Below, one piece after another: positions 1-7,607 of a stretch of DNA of 64,000 bases. Within the stretch, counting starts at the first letter, position 1; every line of letters starts with the position of its first letter. The position numbers and the translations under genes are program-made. Origin of the DNA: Planctomycetota bacterium (GTDB lineage: Bacteria > Planctomycetota > UBA8742 > UBA2392); NCBI GenBank assembly GCA_016712285.1, contig JADJRK010000001.1, forward strand, positions 2,728,001 through 2,792,000, in the 5' to 3' direction. The notes under the pieces were generated by a model. It worked only from the letters and a program-made list of their open reading frames with translations, did not search any database and was not told the origin of the DNA.

Positions 1-1135
1 TCACGGCTTCGATGGCAGGCTTGGCCAGTGGTGCCATGGACACGAACCATTGGTCCGACAGCAGCGGCTCAATCGGTGTCTTGCTGCGGTCGCTGTGGGG
101 CACCTGGTGCGTGTATTCTTCCACGCGCTCGAGCAGCTTGAGCGCGTCCAGTTCTTCCACCAGTGCCTTGCGGGCCTTGAGGCGATCTTCGCCGGCGTAC
201 TTTCCCGCCTGCTCGTTCAGTGTGCCGTCTTTGTTCAGCACGTTGATCATGGGCAGGCTGTGGCGCTGGCCACGCTCATAGTCGGCAAAGTCGTGGCCGG
301 GCGTCACCTTCACGGCGCCGGTGCCGAACTCGGGGTTCACGCTGTCGTCGGCGATAATCGGGATTTCGCGCCCCGTCAGCGGCAGCACCACCGTCTTGCC
401 GATGTCGTTCTTGAAGCGCTCATCGTTCGGGTTCACCGCCACCGCTGTGTCGCCGAACATGGTTTCAGGCCGCGTGGTTGCCACCACCACGTACTTCTCG
501 GGGACGTCTTTGTAGGGATAGCGCAGGTACCACAGGTTGCTGCGCACTTCGCTGGTTTCGATTTCGTCGTCGCTGATCGCGGTCTGCAATTTGCAGTCCC
601 AGTTGATCATGCGGTAGCCGCGGTAGATCAGGCCCTTTTCAAACAGTTTCACGAAGGCTTCGCGCACGGCGCGGGTCAGGCCTTCATCCAGCGTAAAGCG
701 CGTGCGCGACCAGTCGCAGCTTGCGCCAAGCTGGCGCAACTGGTTGAGGATGCGGTTGCCGTATTCGTCTTTCCACTTCCAGATCTCGGCCACAAAGGCT
801 TCGCGGCCCAGCTCCTGGCGGGTCTTGCCCTCGTCTTTGAGCAGCTTCTTTTCCACCACGGCCTGGGTGGCGATGCCGGCGTGGTCGGTGCCCGGCAGCC
901 ACAGCACGCAGAAACCCTGCATGCGTTTGAAGCGCGCTACCACATCTTGCAGCGTGTTGTTGAGCGCATGGCCCATGTGCAACGCGCCCGTCACGTTGGG
1001 CGGCGGAATCATGATGGTGAAGGGCTTTTTGCGAATGTCGCGCACGGCCTTGAACAGCGCGTGCTCTTGCCAGAACTGGTACCACTTGGATTCGATCGTC
1101 CCCGGCGTGAACCGGGGTGGCATCTCGGCAGGCAT
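1..1135 (-). CDS. valS: Valyl-tRNA synthetase, N-terminal part (runs off the window)
   Basis: Charges tRNA-Val with valine in the cytoplasm. The reading frame is open from an ATG at 1135 to the window edge, about 378 residues. The class I signature PPPNVTGALHMGHAL (HIGH box as HMGH) lies near residues 43-57, followed by WLPGTDHAGIATQ, and the editing-domain start ATTRPETMFGDTAVAVNP, which is typical of ValRS. The end of the visible part, SDRSKTPIEPLLSDQWFVSM, is the usual ValRS motif before the second half of the catalytic domain. The KMSKS region and anticodon domain lie outside the window. A terminator-like hairpin separates it from the upstream gene on the same strand, so it probably has its own promoter in 1136-1300. 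Confidence in family is very high. Confidence 0.97.
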   Translation of the reverse strand, partial: MPAEMPPRFTPGTIESKWYQFWQEHALFKAVRDIRKKPFTIMIPPPNVTGALHMGHALNNTLQDVVARFKRMQGFCVLWLPGTDHAGIATQAVVEKKLLKDEGKTRQELGREAFVAEIWKWKDEYGNRILNQLRQLGASCDWSRTRFTLDEGLTRAVREAFVKLFEKGLIYRGYRMINWDCKLQTAISDDEIETSEVRSNLWYLRYPYKDVPEKYVVVATTRPETMFGDTAVAVNPNDERFKNDIGKTVVLPLTGREIPIIADDSVNPEFGTGAVKVTPGHDFADYERGQRHSLPMINVLNKDGTLNEQAGKYAGEDRLKARKALVEELDALKLLERVEEYTHQVPHSDRSKTPIEPLLSDQWFVSMAPLAKPAIEAV

Positions 1136-1301
1136 GTTCGCACTCCATGGCCCCATGTCCAGCCTGCGCCGGGGGCTCCGGCAGACAGGCGTGAGGCGGC
1201 GGCTTTGTCTTGTATGTGCGGACCCCCGTGCGGGCAATCCACGACAAAGCGTTGCGGATGATAACGACCCACGGTTGCAGAGAAAGGGCTTGGACCAAAC
1301 A

Positions 1302-1328
1302 GAAACCCCGCCCAAGGGCGGGGTTCGT
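1302..1328 (-). terminator. Intrinsic terminator after the toroid lipoprotein gene
   Basis: Inverted repeat AACCCCGCC / GGCGGGGTT (about 9 bp, loop of 4) starts about 20 bases after the stop of the minus-strand gene ending at 1344. Read on the minus strand it is followed by TTTCTGTTT, as expected for a Rho-independent terminator. It separates that gene from valS. Confidence 0.75.
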
Positions 1329-1343
1329 GCGGCCTGCGCGGCG

Positions 1344-3710
1344 CTAGTCTTTTTCCGGCAGCTTCATGTAGCGGTAGTAGGTCTGCAGCGTCAGGCAGTT
1401 GATCGCCGTGGCATACACGCGGCCGCCGGCCTGGCCCCAGGCATCGACTGCATCCCAGCTGCCGTGTTCGTCCAGAGTTTCCTTGCTGGTGTGGCCCTTG
1501 GTTCTGTCCGTGGCATGCCAACCACGCTGGTTGTCGAGCAATGTGCGCGCCATCGCCTTCTCCCACGTCGCCCAGGTGCTGCCGCCGACCTGGTACAGCG
1601 CCATGCTGGCCATGTACCAGTAGTAGAAATCAACCTTGCTGTGCTCCCATGTCGGCAGATACGACTTTTCCACACACACCCGCGCGTGAGACTTCAGCAC
1701 GCGATCGTTGAGGTCGGCTTTTCCCGTCCACAGCATGCTGGTGATGTAGATGGCATCCATGGTCGGGTTGTGTTCGTAGTCCGATGCAGTCCGAAGCCGG
1801 GCGTTGTTGCTGCCGGGGGCGTCGTACCCGGTCTTGGGATATCCATTCACGTCCGCAGTCACCATCTTGAACCACTCACTGGCGTCGGAGAATGACTTGT
1901 GGCTGTCAAAGTCGAGCCCGGCCATTTTCGCGCTTTTCAGTGCCATCACCATCCAGCCGGTCACCGACGAGTCGTTGATGCCCGGCTGCACGCCGTAACG
2001 CCAGCCGAGGCCCGGGTTCTGCGCCTTGAGGATGAAATCGACTGCCTTGTCGGCAATCAGCTTCACGTCATTGTCGCCGGACAGGCCGAAGATTTCAGCC
2101 ATCGCCATGGTTGCGATCGCATGGTTGTAAACGAAGTGGTCGTCGTCTTTGCCGCCAAAGCAGCCGTCGTTCGACTGCACCTTCTTCAAGTAGGCCAAGC
2201 CGTACCGAATGGCCTCTTTGTAGTTGCCCGACATGTGCGAGTTGCCCGCCCCGGCAAACGCAAGCAGCGCCAAGCCGGTCAACCCGATGTCTGCGGTAGA
2301 CTCCCAGCCCTTGTCGCCATCTGCCGCGCCCGCGGCAACCCACTCAATGTTGTGAGTCTTTTGCGCGTTTGCGCGCTTTGAGTCATCGCTGAACGTGGTT
2401 GCGCTCCAGTGCCCCTCGTGATTCTGGTGGTCTTTCAGCCATTCCAGCGCAGCAAGCACGCGATTGTCATGGGGTCGGCCGCCACCGCCTCTTGCTGTCC
2501 GGTGGCTGTATCCCTGCGCTGGTTTTGCGTCTGCGTCTTTCCTGAAGATGCTGGCGGGGTCGTCCTTGTCCGGAGCCGACGAGTCTCCGTCCTTTGGACG
2601 ATCGGCGGGTTTGTCTTCGAGGTCACGGTTGGGGCTGTCGGATGGGTCTTCGTTGACCTCGTCTTTCGCGTCCTCAACGATCCTCTCGTCCTCGGTTGGA
2701 TCCTCCTGCGCAGGTTCGTCCCGCGGAAACTCGACCTCACGCTCAGGCGGCATCTCGGGCGGCGGCGGCTCCGGCATCATCATGTTGAACGGCAACACGA
2801 GCTCGAGCTTGTTCTTGCCGTCGCGAACACGCGTTGCGTTTACCCTATCAAGCGCCTGCCAGGTCAAGTCAATGAAGACCCAAGCTGGCAACTCGGGCGA
2901 ATCCCACCCGCCCGTGCTCCTGATCACCAGGGATTCAATTTTCGCGCCCGATTTTGCGATGTAGTCCTCAACAGCCGCTGCGACGTTCGCCACCCAGGTT
3001 TCACGCCGCGACTTGCGCTGTTCCCGCACCTGATTGCTGTCGCCGGCTGCGGGAACAATGTCCGACACATCAGTCAGCGTGTCGTCGACGGGCTTTCGGC
3101 CGCGCGCGTCAATCGCCACCAGCGCGTTGGCCCTTCGATGGGCGGCGTGCCATTGGATGATGATGCTTATCTGCTCTTTCGGAACACTCGGCGCCGCGCT
3201 CAGGCCCTCATCCCTGGGCAACTCCACCTGCAAGTAACCCGCGGGCAACTTTGCAAAATCGGGCGCTTCCGGCCCTGTCAGCGGCGTGCTGACCAGCTCT
3301 GTCGTGCCGACTGCCAACTTGTAGACGCCCGCTTCAGCGGCTGTGGCCATTACCTTCCACACATCTTCGCTGCTGGCGTCGGCGGCAACTTGCAGTGACA
3401 GGACGTTCTCCGAGCCTAGATCGCGCCAGCCCGCATACCCGGCACTTTCGTCCTTGTGCTTGGCGAACTTCGTGAGCAGCGGCAGGAGTTGTGTCTTTTC
3501 GTTCTCGATCGTGAGCGGCTGGTCGCCGTGAAAGACGTGAAACTTCTTGCCTTCTGCCCGCGCCTCAATGGAGATGTAAGGCACGGCAATGCCCTGCGCC
3601 TTGGGCGGGGGCAATGGCTTGTTGGGCTGCGGCTGAGATTCTGGCGAGCATCGCGCCATGAGCGCAACAGACATTGCCGCCAGCGCCCATACGGGCAGTC
3701 GCTTGAACAT
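1344..3710 (-). CDS. Exported protein: two ExbD-like domains plus squalene-cyclase-type alpha/alpha toroid
   Basis: A 788-residue exported protein of unknown function. The N-terminus is a signal peptide ending ALMARC-S, close to a lipobox but with an unusual Arg before the Cys, so lipidation is uncertain. Residues about 35-140 and 180-310 resemble the periplasmic fold of ExbD/TolR (for example EDVWKVMATAAEAGVYKLAV). A linker rich in Pro, Asp and Glu follows (about 315-410). From about residue 411 to the end there are prenyltransferase/squalene-oxidase repeats with the usual W, G and Q pattern (ALEWLKDHQNHEGHW, GWRYGVQP, DNQRGWHA). Planctomycetes encode many orphan toroid proteins of this kind; none of the DXDD cyclase chemistry is evident. 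The downstream half of a tandem pair: the next gene upstream is a paralog of its first 320 residues. The ExbD resemblance is my inference from pattern. Confidence 0.85.
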   Translation of the reverse strand: MFKRLPVWALAAMSVALMARCSPESQPQPNKPLPPPKAQGIAVPYISIEARAEGKKFHVFHGDQPLTIENEKTQLLPLLTKFAKHKDESAGYAGWRDLGSENVLSLQVAADASSEDVWKVMATAAEAGVYKLAVGTTELVSTPLTGPEAPDFAKLPAGYLQVELPRDEGLSAAPSVPKEQISIIIQWHAAHRRANALVAIDARGRKPVDDTLTDVSDIVPAAGDSNQVREQRKSRRETWVANVAAAVEDYIAKSGAKIESLVIRSTGGWDSPELPAWVFIDLTWQALDRVNATRVRDGKNKLELVLPFNMMMPEPPPPEMPPEREVEFPRDEPAQEDPTEDERIVEDAKDEVNEDPSDSPNRDLEDKPADRPKDGDSSAPDKDDPASIFRKDADAKPAQGYSHRTARGGGGRPHDNRVLAALEWLKDHQNHEGHWSATTFSDDSKRANAQKTHNIEWVAAGAADGDKGWESTADIGLTGLALLAFAGAGNSHMSGNYKEAIRYGLAYLKKVQSNDGCFGGKDDDHFVYNHAIATMAMAEIFGLSGDNDVKLIADKAVDFILKAQNPGLGWRYGVQPGINDSSVTGWMVMALKSAKMAGLDFDSHKSFSDASEWFKMVTADVNGYPKTGYDAPGSNNARLRTASDYEHNPTMDAIYITSMLWTGKADLNDRVLKSHARVCVEKSYLPTWEHSKVDFYYWYMASMALYQVGGSTWATWEKAMARTLLDNQRGWHATDRTKGHTSKETLDEHGSWDAVDAWGQAGGRVYATAINCLTLQTYYRYMKLPEKD

Positions 3711-3828
3711 GTTTGACTCCTGTGCAGACCCGGGATGGTCGCTGTCAATTCTAGTAACTCGCGCGCATTACGGGGATAGCAATTCGATTCCGGACGAGGC
3801 GGCGGGGCAACTCACCGCCCGCGGCTGA

Positions 3829-4803
3829 TCAGTCCTCACGCACGCCCTCGTCGCGCGTCGGGTTCTCCCGTTCCGGCGAGTCCTTGGGGAAATCGACTGG
3901 CCGCTCGGGCGGCTGCTCGCGCGGCGCAGCCACCTGCTCCTCATCCTGGCAGGGCAAGAAGATCTCCAGCGCCGGCTTGCGCGCCTTGACGCGGTTGGCG
4001 TTAACTTTATGCAGCGCCTGCCATGTCAGGTGGGTGTAGATCCAGGGCCCCGCCGGAGGCGCTTGCCCGCTGGATAGCCACGCGTGCCCAATTGCCAGCC
4101 TTCCAATGTTGGCGCCAGAGTTGGCGATGTATTGCTCCGCGGCTGCGCACACGTTGTTGACCCAGGTCTCGCGCAGTTGCCTGGCTTGAAGCTGGGCAGC
4201 GGCATTCGCGTCCTGCGGCGGCACCAGCTCGTAACTTGCGACGTATGTACCCTCCACAACCTTGCGCCCCCGGGCGTCGATGGCAACGACTGCATTGGCT
4301 TTCATCGTGGACTCATCCCACATGATGTAGATCGTGATCTGCTCTATGGGCCCCGATCGGCCCGCGTTCCTGGGCAGCTCTAGCCGGTGATAGCCAGCCG
4401 GCGGCGCGTCAAAGTCCGGCGCCTTTTCGCCCTCCGGGGGGCCGTCGGTCAACTCGTCAGTGCCGATCAGGAACTTGTAGAAACCGGCCTTGGCCGCCCA
4501 TTGCACCAGTTTCCAGAGCCGGTCCGCGGGGGCGTTCGCCACGGCGTGCAGGCAAAGCACGTTCTCAGTGTGATGCTCGCCCGGGCCGGGGTAGCCGGTA
4601 TCGGGGTCCGTGTGCGCGGCCAGTTGCTTCAGTAGTGCGTTGATGTCGCTTTCGTTGTTGAGCGCGCGTTCGCCGTGGTACACCGTGAACGGCTCGGCTG
4701 ACAGCGCCAGGAAATGCACCGGCTTGTCCGACTCTCCGCCCCCGCCACAGCCGGCAAGCGCCGCGATGGACACGGCAAGTGACAGAAGAAACAGCAGACG
4801 CAT
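3829..4803 (-). CDS. Lipoprotein, paralog of the N-terminal half of the 1344-3710 protein
   Basis: A 324-residue predicted lipoprotein. I start it at 4803 rather than at the longer 4869 start because MRLLFLLSLAVSIAALAGCG is a textbook signal peptide with lipobox LAGC. The rest aligns along its whole length with residues about 35-345 of the next gene downstream: VVAIDARGRK, RETWVNNVCAAAEQYIANSG, and HLTWQALHKVNANRV match LVAIDARGRK, RETWVANVAAAVEDYIAKSG and DLTWQALDRVNATRV. The protein stops (DEGVRED) almost exactly where its paralog enters the acidic linker to the toroid, so the pair differs by presence or absence of that domain. Both copies look like two ExbD/TolR-type periplasmic domains without the usual membrane helix. 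Function unknown; probably cell-envelope. Confidence 0.85.
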   Translation of the reverse strand: MRLLFLLSLAVSIAALAGCGGGGESDKPVHFLALSAEPFTVYHGERALNNESDINALLKQLAAHTDPDTGYPGPGEHHTENVLCLHAVANAPADRLWKLVQWAAKAGFYKFLIGTDELTDGPPEGEKAPDFDAPPAGYHRLELPRNAGRSGPIEQITIYIMWDESTMKANAVVAIDARGRKVVEGTYVASYELVPPQDANAAAQLQARQLRETWVNNVCAAAEQYIANSGANIGRLAIGHAWLSSGQAPPAGPWIYTHLTWQALHKVNANRVKARKPALEIFLPCQDEEQVAAPREQPPERPVDFPKDSPERENPTRDEGVRED

Positions 4804-4878
4804 AGACTCTCCCGTTGTCGCCGAGGAGATTCTATGCGTCACCAATGTCCACAGAAACGCAATTCTCAAGACACCTGA

Positions 4879-5205
4879 TCAGGCACCACCGCCGACGGGC
4901 AAGCCGGCCTCGAACCATTCGGCAATGCCGCCGCGGTAGTCCCACAGGTTGGTGTATCCAAGCGCATCAGCCGCACGGGCCGCCTTCGTTGATGCGTTTC
5001 ACGAATAGCCCGATCAGTAGAAGACCAGCATGGCGCCCTTGTCAGAGGGCAGGTTTTCGGGGCGCACTTCGCTTACGGGCAGCAGTTTCGCGCCCTTGAT
5101 GTGGCGCGCACCATAGCTGCCAGGCCCGCGGTTGTCGTACAGGGCAAAGACGCGGCCGCCGTCGAGAGCGTCTTTCAGGTCCTGCATTTCGATGTTTTTG
5201 ACCAT
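4879..5205 (-). CDS. Rhodanese-domain protein with two in-frame UGA codons (candidate selenoprotein)
   Basis: Single-domain sulfurtransferase of about 108 residues if two UGA codons (5014-5016 and 4999-5001) are read as selenocysteine. The start at 5205 has a strong GGAGG seven bases upstream. The frame reads MVKNIEMQDLKDALDGG...ALYDNRGPGSYGARHIKGA...GAMLVFY, then U-SGYS-U, then NASTKAARAADALGYTN and WDYRGGIAEWFEAGLPVGG before a normal TGA at 4879-4881. Rhodaneses of this type carry FYC-x4-C-xAS at this place; the first Cys is the persulfide-forming residue. Both UGA codons fall on those two Cys positions, and the frame and family match continue perfectly beyond them. Read conventionally, the gene would be cut at residue 63. 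Lies upstream of the tandem lipoproteins and divergent from a ferredoxin. Alternatives: pseudogene or two sequencing errors. Confidence 0.8.
4963..4996 (-). promoter_or_regulatory. Possible bacterial SECIS hairpin
   Basis: On the minus strand, two bases after the second UGA, CGCATCA pairs perfectly with TGATGCG (7 bp) around a 20-base loop that contains GG near its start. Bacterial SECIS elements lie directly 3' of the UGA inside the coding region, with a G-containing apical loop some 16-37 bases downstream; this hairpin fits the second UGA and, at the far limit, the first. The fold is not of the exact E. coli fdhF type, so this is a candidate only. Confidence 0.45.
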
Positions 5206-5341
5206 GTTCGCCTCCGTACCCATAACGTCATGCGCTGGCGCTTTATTCAATGGTGTGGGTTTGTATGCTCCGCCCCGCATCAGGCGGTAGCATTCAGAGC
5301 ATAACCGGATAATATACCGCCGACGACAGCCAGGAGCCGCA

Positions 5342-5572
5342 ATGCCCGACCCGAATGAGAAGTGGGAAGACAACGTGCCCGGCGCGTGGTACGTGGACAA
5401 AAGCTGTATTTTCTGCGGCTTGTGCCCGCAGCTTGCGCCGAACAACTTCCGCGAGTCGGAAGACGGCACCCACGACCTGGTGTACAAGCAGCCCGACAGC
5501 GGTGAAGAAAAGGCCCAATGTGAAGACGCCGCCGCCCAGTGCCCCGTGCAGGCCATCGGCGCCGACGGATAG
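5342..5572 (+). CDS. Single-cluster ferredoxin
   Basis: A 76-residue cytoplasmic electron carrier. AGGAG sits just upstream of the ATG at 5342. The cluster ligands are Cys22, Cys25 and Cys28 in CIFCGLCPQLAP and Cys67 in the CP of CPVQAI; Cys60 is an extra cysteine. This C-x2-C-x2-C...CP layout with only one motif is that of small [4Fe-4S] (or [3Fe-4S]) ferredoxins of the form used with P450s or as general low-potential donors. It is monocistronic: a divergent rhodanese gene on the left, a terminator and trmB on the right. The partner enzyme cannot be told from the window; a redox link with the neighbouring rhodanese is only a guess from position. Confidence 0.92.
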   Translation: MPDPNEKWEDNVPGAWYVDKSCIFCGLCPQLAPNNFRESEDGTHDLVYKQPDSGEEKAQCEDAAAQCPVQAIGADG

Positions 5573-5594
5573 CTGATTTCCAAGCCTCAGCGAG

Positions 5595-5635
5595 CGCCCT
5601 TGCCTGGTTGCATCTGACCGGTAAAGGGCGTTTGC
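5595..5635 (+). terminator. Probable terminator after the ferredoxin gene
   Basis: CGCCCTTGCC and GGTAAAGGGCG form an imperfect stem of about 10 bp with a 15-base loop, 22 bases after the ferredoxin stop, followed by TTTGCTTTCG. Confidence 0.55.
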
Positions 5636-5648
5636 TTTCGGACTGAAC

Positions 5649-6275
5649 ATGGCCGTCGATATCTCACCCGTAACCCTGGAGCCGATCCCGCTCACGCAGG
5701 ACCGCCAGTACGACTTCGCAGCCATTTTCGGCAACGACCACCCCATTGAGCTTGAACTGGGCATCGGCAAGGGGCGCTTCCTGATTCAACAGGCCGAGGC
5801 CCGCCCAAACGTCAACTTCGTAGGCGTGGAATGGGCAAGTCGCTACTACCGCATGGTGGCGGAACGCGCAGCCAAACGCGGCCTGGCAAACTTCCGCATC
5901 CTGCGCGACGACGCCGCCCACGTGGTGAAACACACACTCAGCGAGGCCTGCATCGACGCCCTGCACATCTACTTTCCTGACCCGTGGCCCAAGGCCAAAC
6001 AGGTCAAGCGCCGGCTGATCCAGCCGCCCTTTGCGCGCGTTGCAGCGCGCGCGCTCAAGGACGGCGCACCGTTGCTGCTGGCCACAGACCACGAGGATTA
6101 CGCCATCCAGATGGAAGCGGTGTTCCGGGCGGACCCTGACTTTGAACAGGTCTCACGCGCCATCGGCGACGACGCGCCCGAGGGCGTCACCAACTGGGAA
6201 GTGAAGTTCCGGCAGCAGGGGCGCACCATGCACAAGTTCAAATTCGTGCGCATCGCCCGCGCCACCGTCCGATAA
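5649..6275 (+). CDS. trmB: tRNA (guanine-N7-)-methyltransferase
   Basis: SAM-dependent methylation of G46 in the tRNA variable loop. The 208-residue protein has the TrmB hallmarks: the SAM-binding start ELELGIGKGRFLIQQAEARP, then FVGVEWASRYYRMVAERAAKRG, and the family signature HIYFPDPWPKAKQVKRRL, followed by LLLATDHEDYA. Length is normal for the family. The start at 5649 follows the ferredoxin terminator by only about 15 bases, so its promoter may lie within or before the ferredoxin gene. No recognisable Shine-Dalgarno sequence stands out (GGACTGAAC precedes the ATG). Confidence 0.96.
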   Translation: MAVDISPVTLEPIPLTQDRQYDFAAIFGNDHPIELELGIGKGRFLIQQAEARPNVNFVGVEWASRYYRMVAERAAKRGLANFRILRDDAAHVVKHTLSEACIDALHIYFPDPWPKAKQVKRRLIQPPFARVAARALKDGAPLLLATDHEDYAIQMEAVFRADPDFEQVSRAIGDDAPEGVTNWEVKFRQQGRTMHKFKFVRIARATVR

Positions 6276-6392
6276 TCTCGTGCTTTCCGCGCCTAACCCG
6301 TAGTTGACCCTGCGGGCCTTCCCTGCAACAATCAGCGGTTCGAATTGCCCCTGCTGCACATGCAGCCGAATCACCCCTCAGGGAGTGTATCG

Positions 6393-7484
6393 ATGCGTTG
6401 GACTATTTTGGCCGTTCCGGCCTTTTGCCTGCTGATTGCCGGCTGCCAGGACAACGAAGCACGCCAGCAGAACGCCAAGCTTCAAGCTGAGCTTGAGGCG
6501 ATGAAGTCACAGCAGGGCAAGGGCGGCGACGACTTCTTCAAGGTCTGGGCGGCTTCGCAGCAGAAGAGCGACAGCGGCGACGCGGACCGCAAGCTGAACA
6601 CGATCGCCGAAGACGTGCGCGCCGGCCTGGCTGACATCCAGAAGCAGATCGAGGATGGCAAGAAAGACAGCGACAAGAAGATCGACGACCTGGATGCACG
6701 CCTGAAAAAGGTGACCGACCTCGAAACCTCGCTGGCCAGCCTCAAGGGCATGATCGAGTCACTCGAGAGCAAGGTAAAGAATATCGACGCCAACGAGGTC
6801 CTGAAGCTGCACAAGGACCTGATCACCAAAGACGCTGAGCTCACGATCGAAAAGAAGTCGCGCGAACTGGCCCAGGCTGAAGTCGAAAGCCTCAAAGCCG
6901 ACCTCGCGCTGACCCGCCAGCAGGTTGAGACACTCAAGTCCGAGATGGCCGGCCTTACGGGCGAAGACATCTCTAAGCACCCGATGTACACCAAGCTGCG
7001 CCGCGAGCTGGTCGAGGCCCAGGCCGAGCGCGACCGTGCCCGCACCGACTTCGACAACCTGAAGAAAGAGCACGACGAACTACTGGCGCGAGTTGGCAAG
7101 GGCCCCACACCCGACGAGCCGGAAACACCGAAATCCACCGAAGTCTTCGACTTCACCGGCGGCGTCGTCAGCGTCAGCCGTGGCACCAAGGCCGACTCGC
7201 AGTCGATCCTGATTGTCAGCGTGAAGACCGGCCGCGTGCCGCCGATCGGCGCCGAGCTGATCATCCGCGACGCCCGCGGCACCGAGGTTTGCCTGGCCAA
7301 GGTCACGCGTCACTGGCACGTCGGCGACGACGACGACCTGCCGGTTGACGAACTCGGTTGCAGCACACTGAACGAACGCGCCACGCGCCCGGTAGCCAAC
7401 GGCGACCAGGTCGTGTGGATCGAAAAGAAGACCGAGGGCGGCGGCGGCGAGGGCAGCAAGGAAGGTTCCGCCTCAGGCGACTAA
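6393..7484 (+). CDS. Coiled-coil lipoprotein
   Basis: A 363-residue predicted lipoprotein of unknown function. I start at 6393, not at the longer 6345 start, because GGGAG lies seven bases upstream and MRWTILAVPAFCLLIAGCQD is a signal peptide with lipobox IAGC. Residues about 20-240 are charged and heptad-rich (long Lys/Glu/Leu runs), consistent with a long coiled coil. The last 100 residues (from VFDFTGGVVSVSR) form a compact beta-rich domain with ELIIRDARGTEVCLAKV and QVVWIEKK, followed by a Gly/Glu tail. This arrangement suggests an envelope-anchored spacer with a small terminal domain. It is followed by a strong terminator, so it is the last gene of its transcript. Confidence 0.85.
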   Translation: MRWTILAVPAFCLLIAGCQDNEARQQNAKLQAELEAMKSQQGKGGDDFFKVWAASQQKSDSGDADRKLNTIAEDVRAGLADIQKQIEDGKKDSDKKIDDLDARLKKVTDLETSLASLKGMIESLESKVKNIDANEVLKLHKDLITKDAELTIEKKSRELAQAEVESLKADLALTRQQVETLKSEMAGLTGEDISKHPMYTKLRRELVEAQAERDRARTDFDNLKKEHDELLARVGKGPTPDEPETPKSTEVFDFTGGVVSVSRGTKADSQSILIVSVKTGRVPPIGAELIIRDARGTEVCLAKVTRHWHVGDDDDLPVDELGCSTLNERATRPVANGDQVVWIEKKTEGGGGEGSKEGSASGD

Positions 7485-7501
7485 CCCCGGACCAACGACG
7501 C

Positions 7502-7532
7502 AAAGGCCGTCCCGTGGGGACGGCCTTTGCAT
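7502..7532 (+). terminator. Strong intrinsic terminator
   Basis: AAAGGCCGTCCC and GGGACGGCCTTT pair perfectly (12 bp, 3-base loop GTG) 17 bases after the lipoprotein stop, followed by GCATTTT. Because the stem begins with AAA, it can also serve the opposite strand. Confidence 0.88.
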
Positions 7533-7607
7533 TTTCACCGGAATTCAGGGTACAGTCTGCCGTGGCCCTGCACGTATACTGAGGAAGCAGGACAGCAAGG
7601 AGTTGTC

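Noticed and set aside
4879..5205. Rhodanese as a frameshifted pseudogene
   Set aside because: The downstream half stays in the same frame; only two TGA codons interrupt it, both at Cys columns, which fits recoding better than decay. Sequencing error remains possible and is noted.
5014..5583. Longer minus-strand reading of the rhodanese region up to 5583 ending at the first UGA
   Set aside because: The part upstream of 5205 is antisense to the ferredoxin gene and has no family match; GGAGG marks the start at 5205, and the match to rhodanese continues past the UGA.
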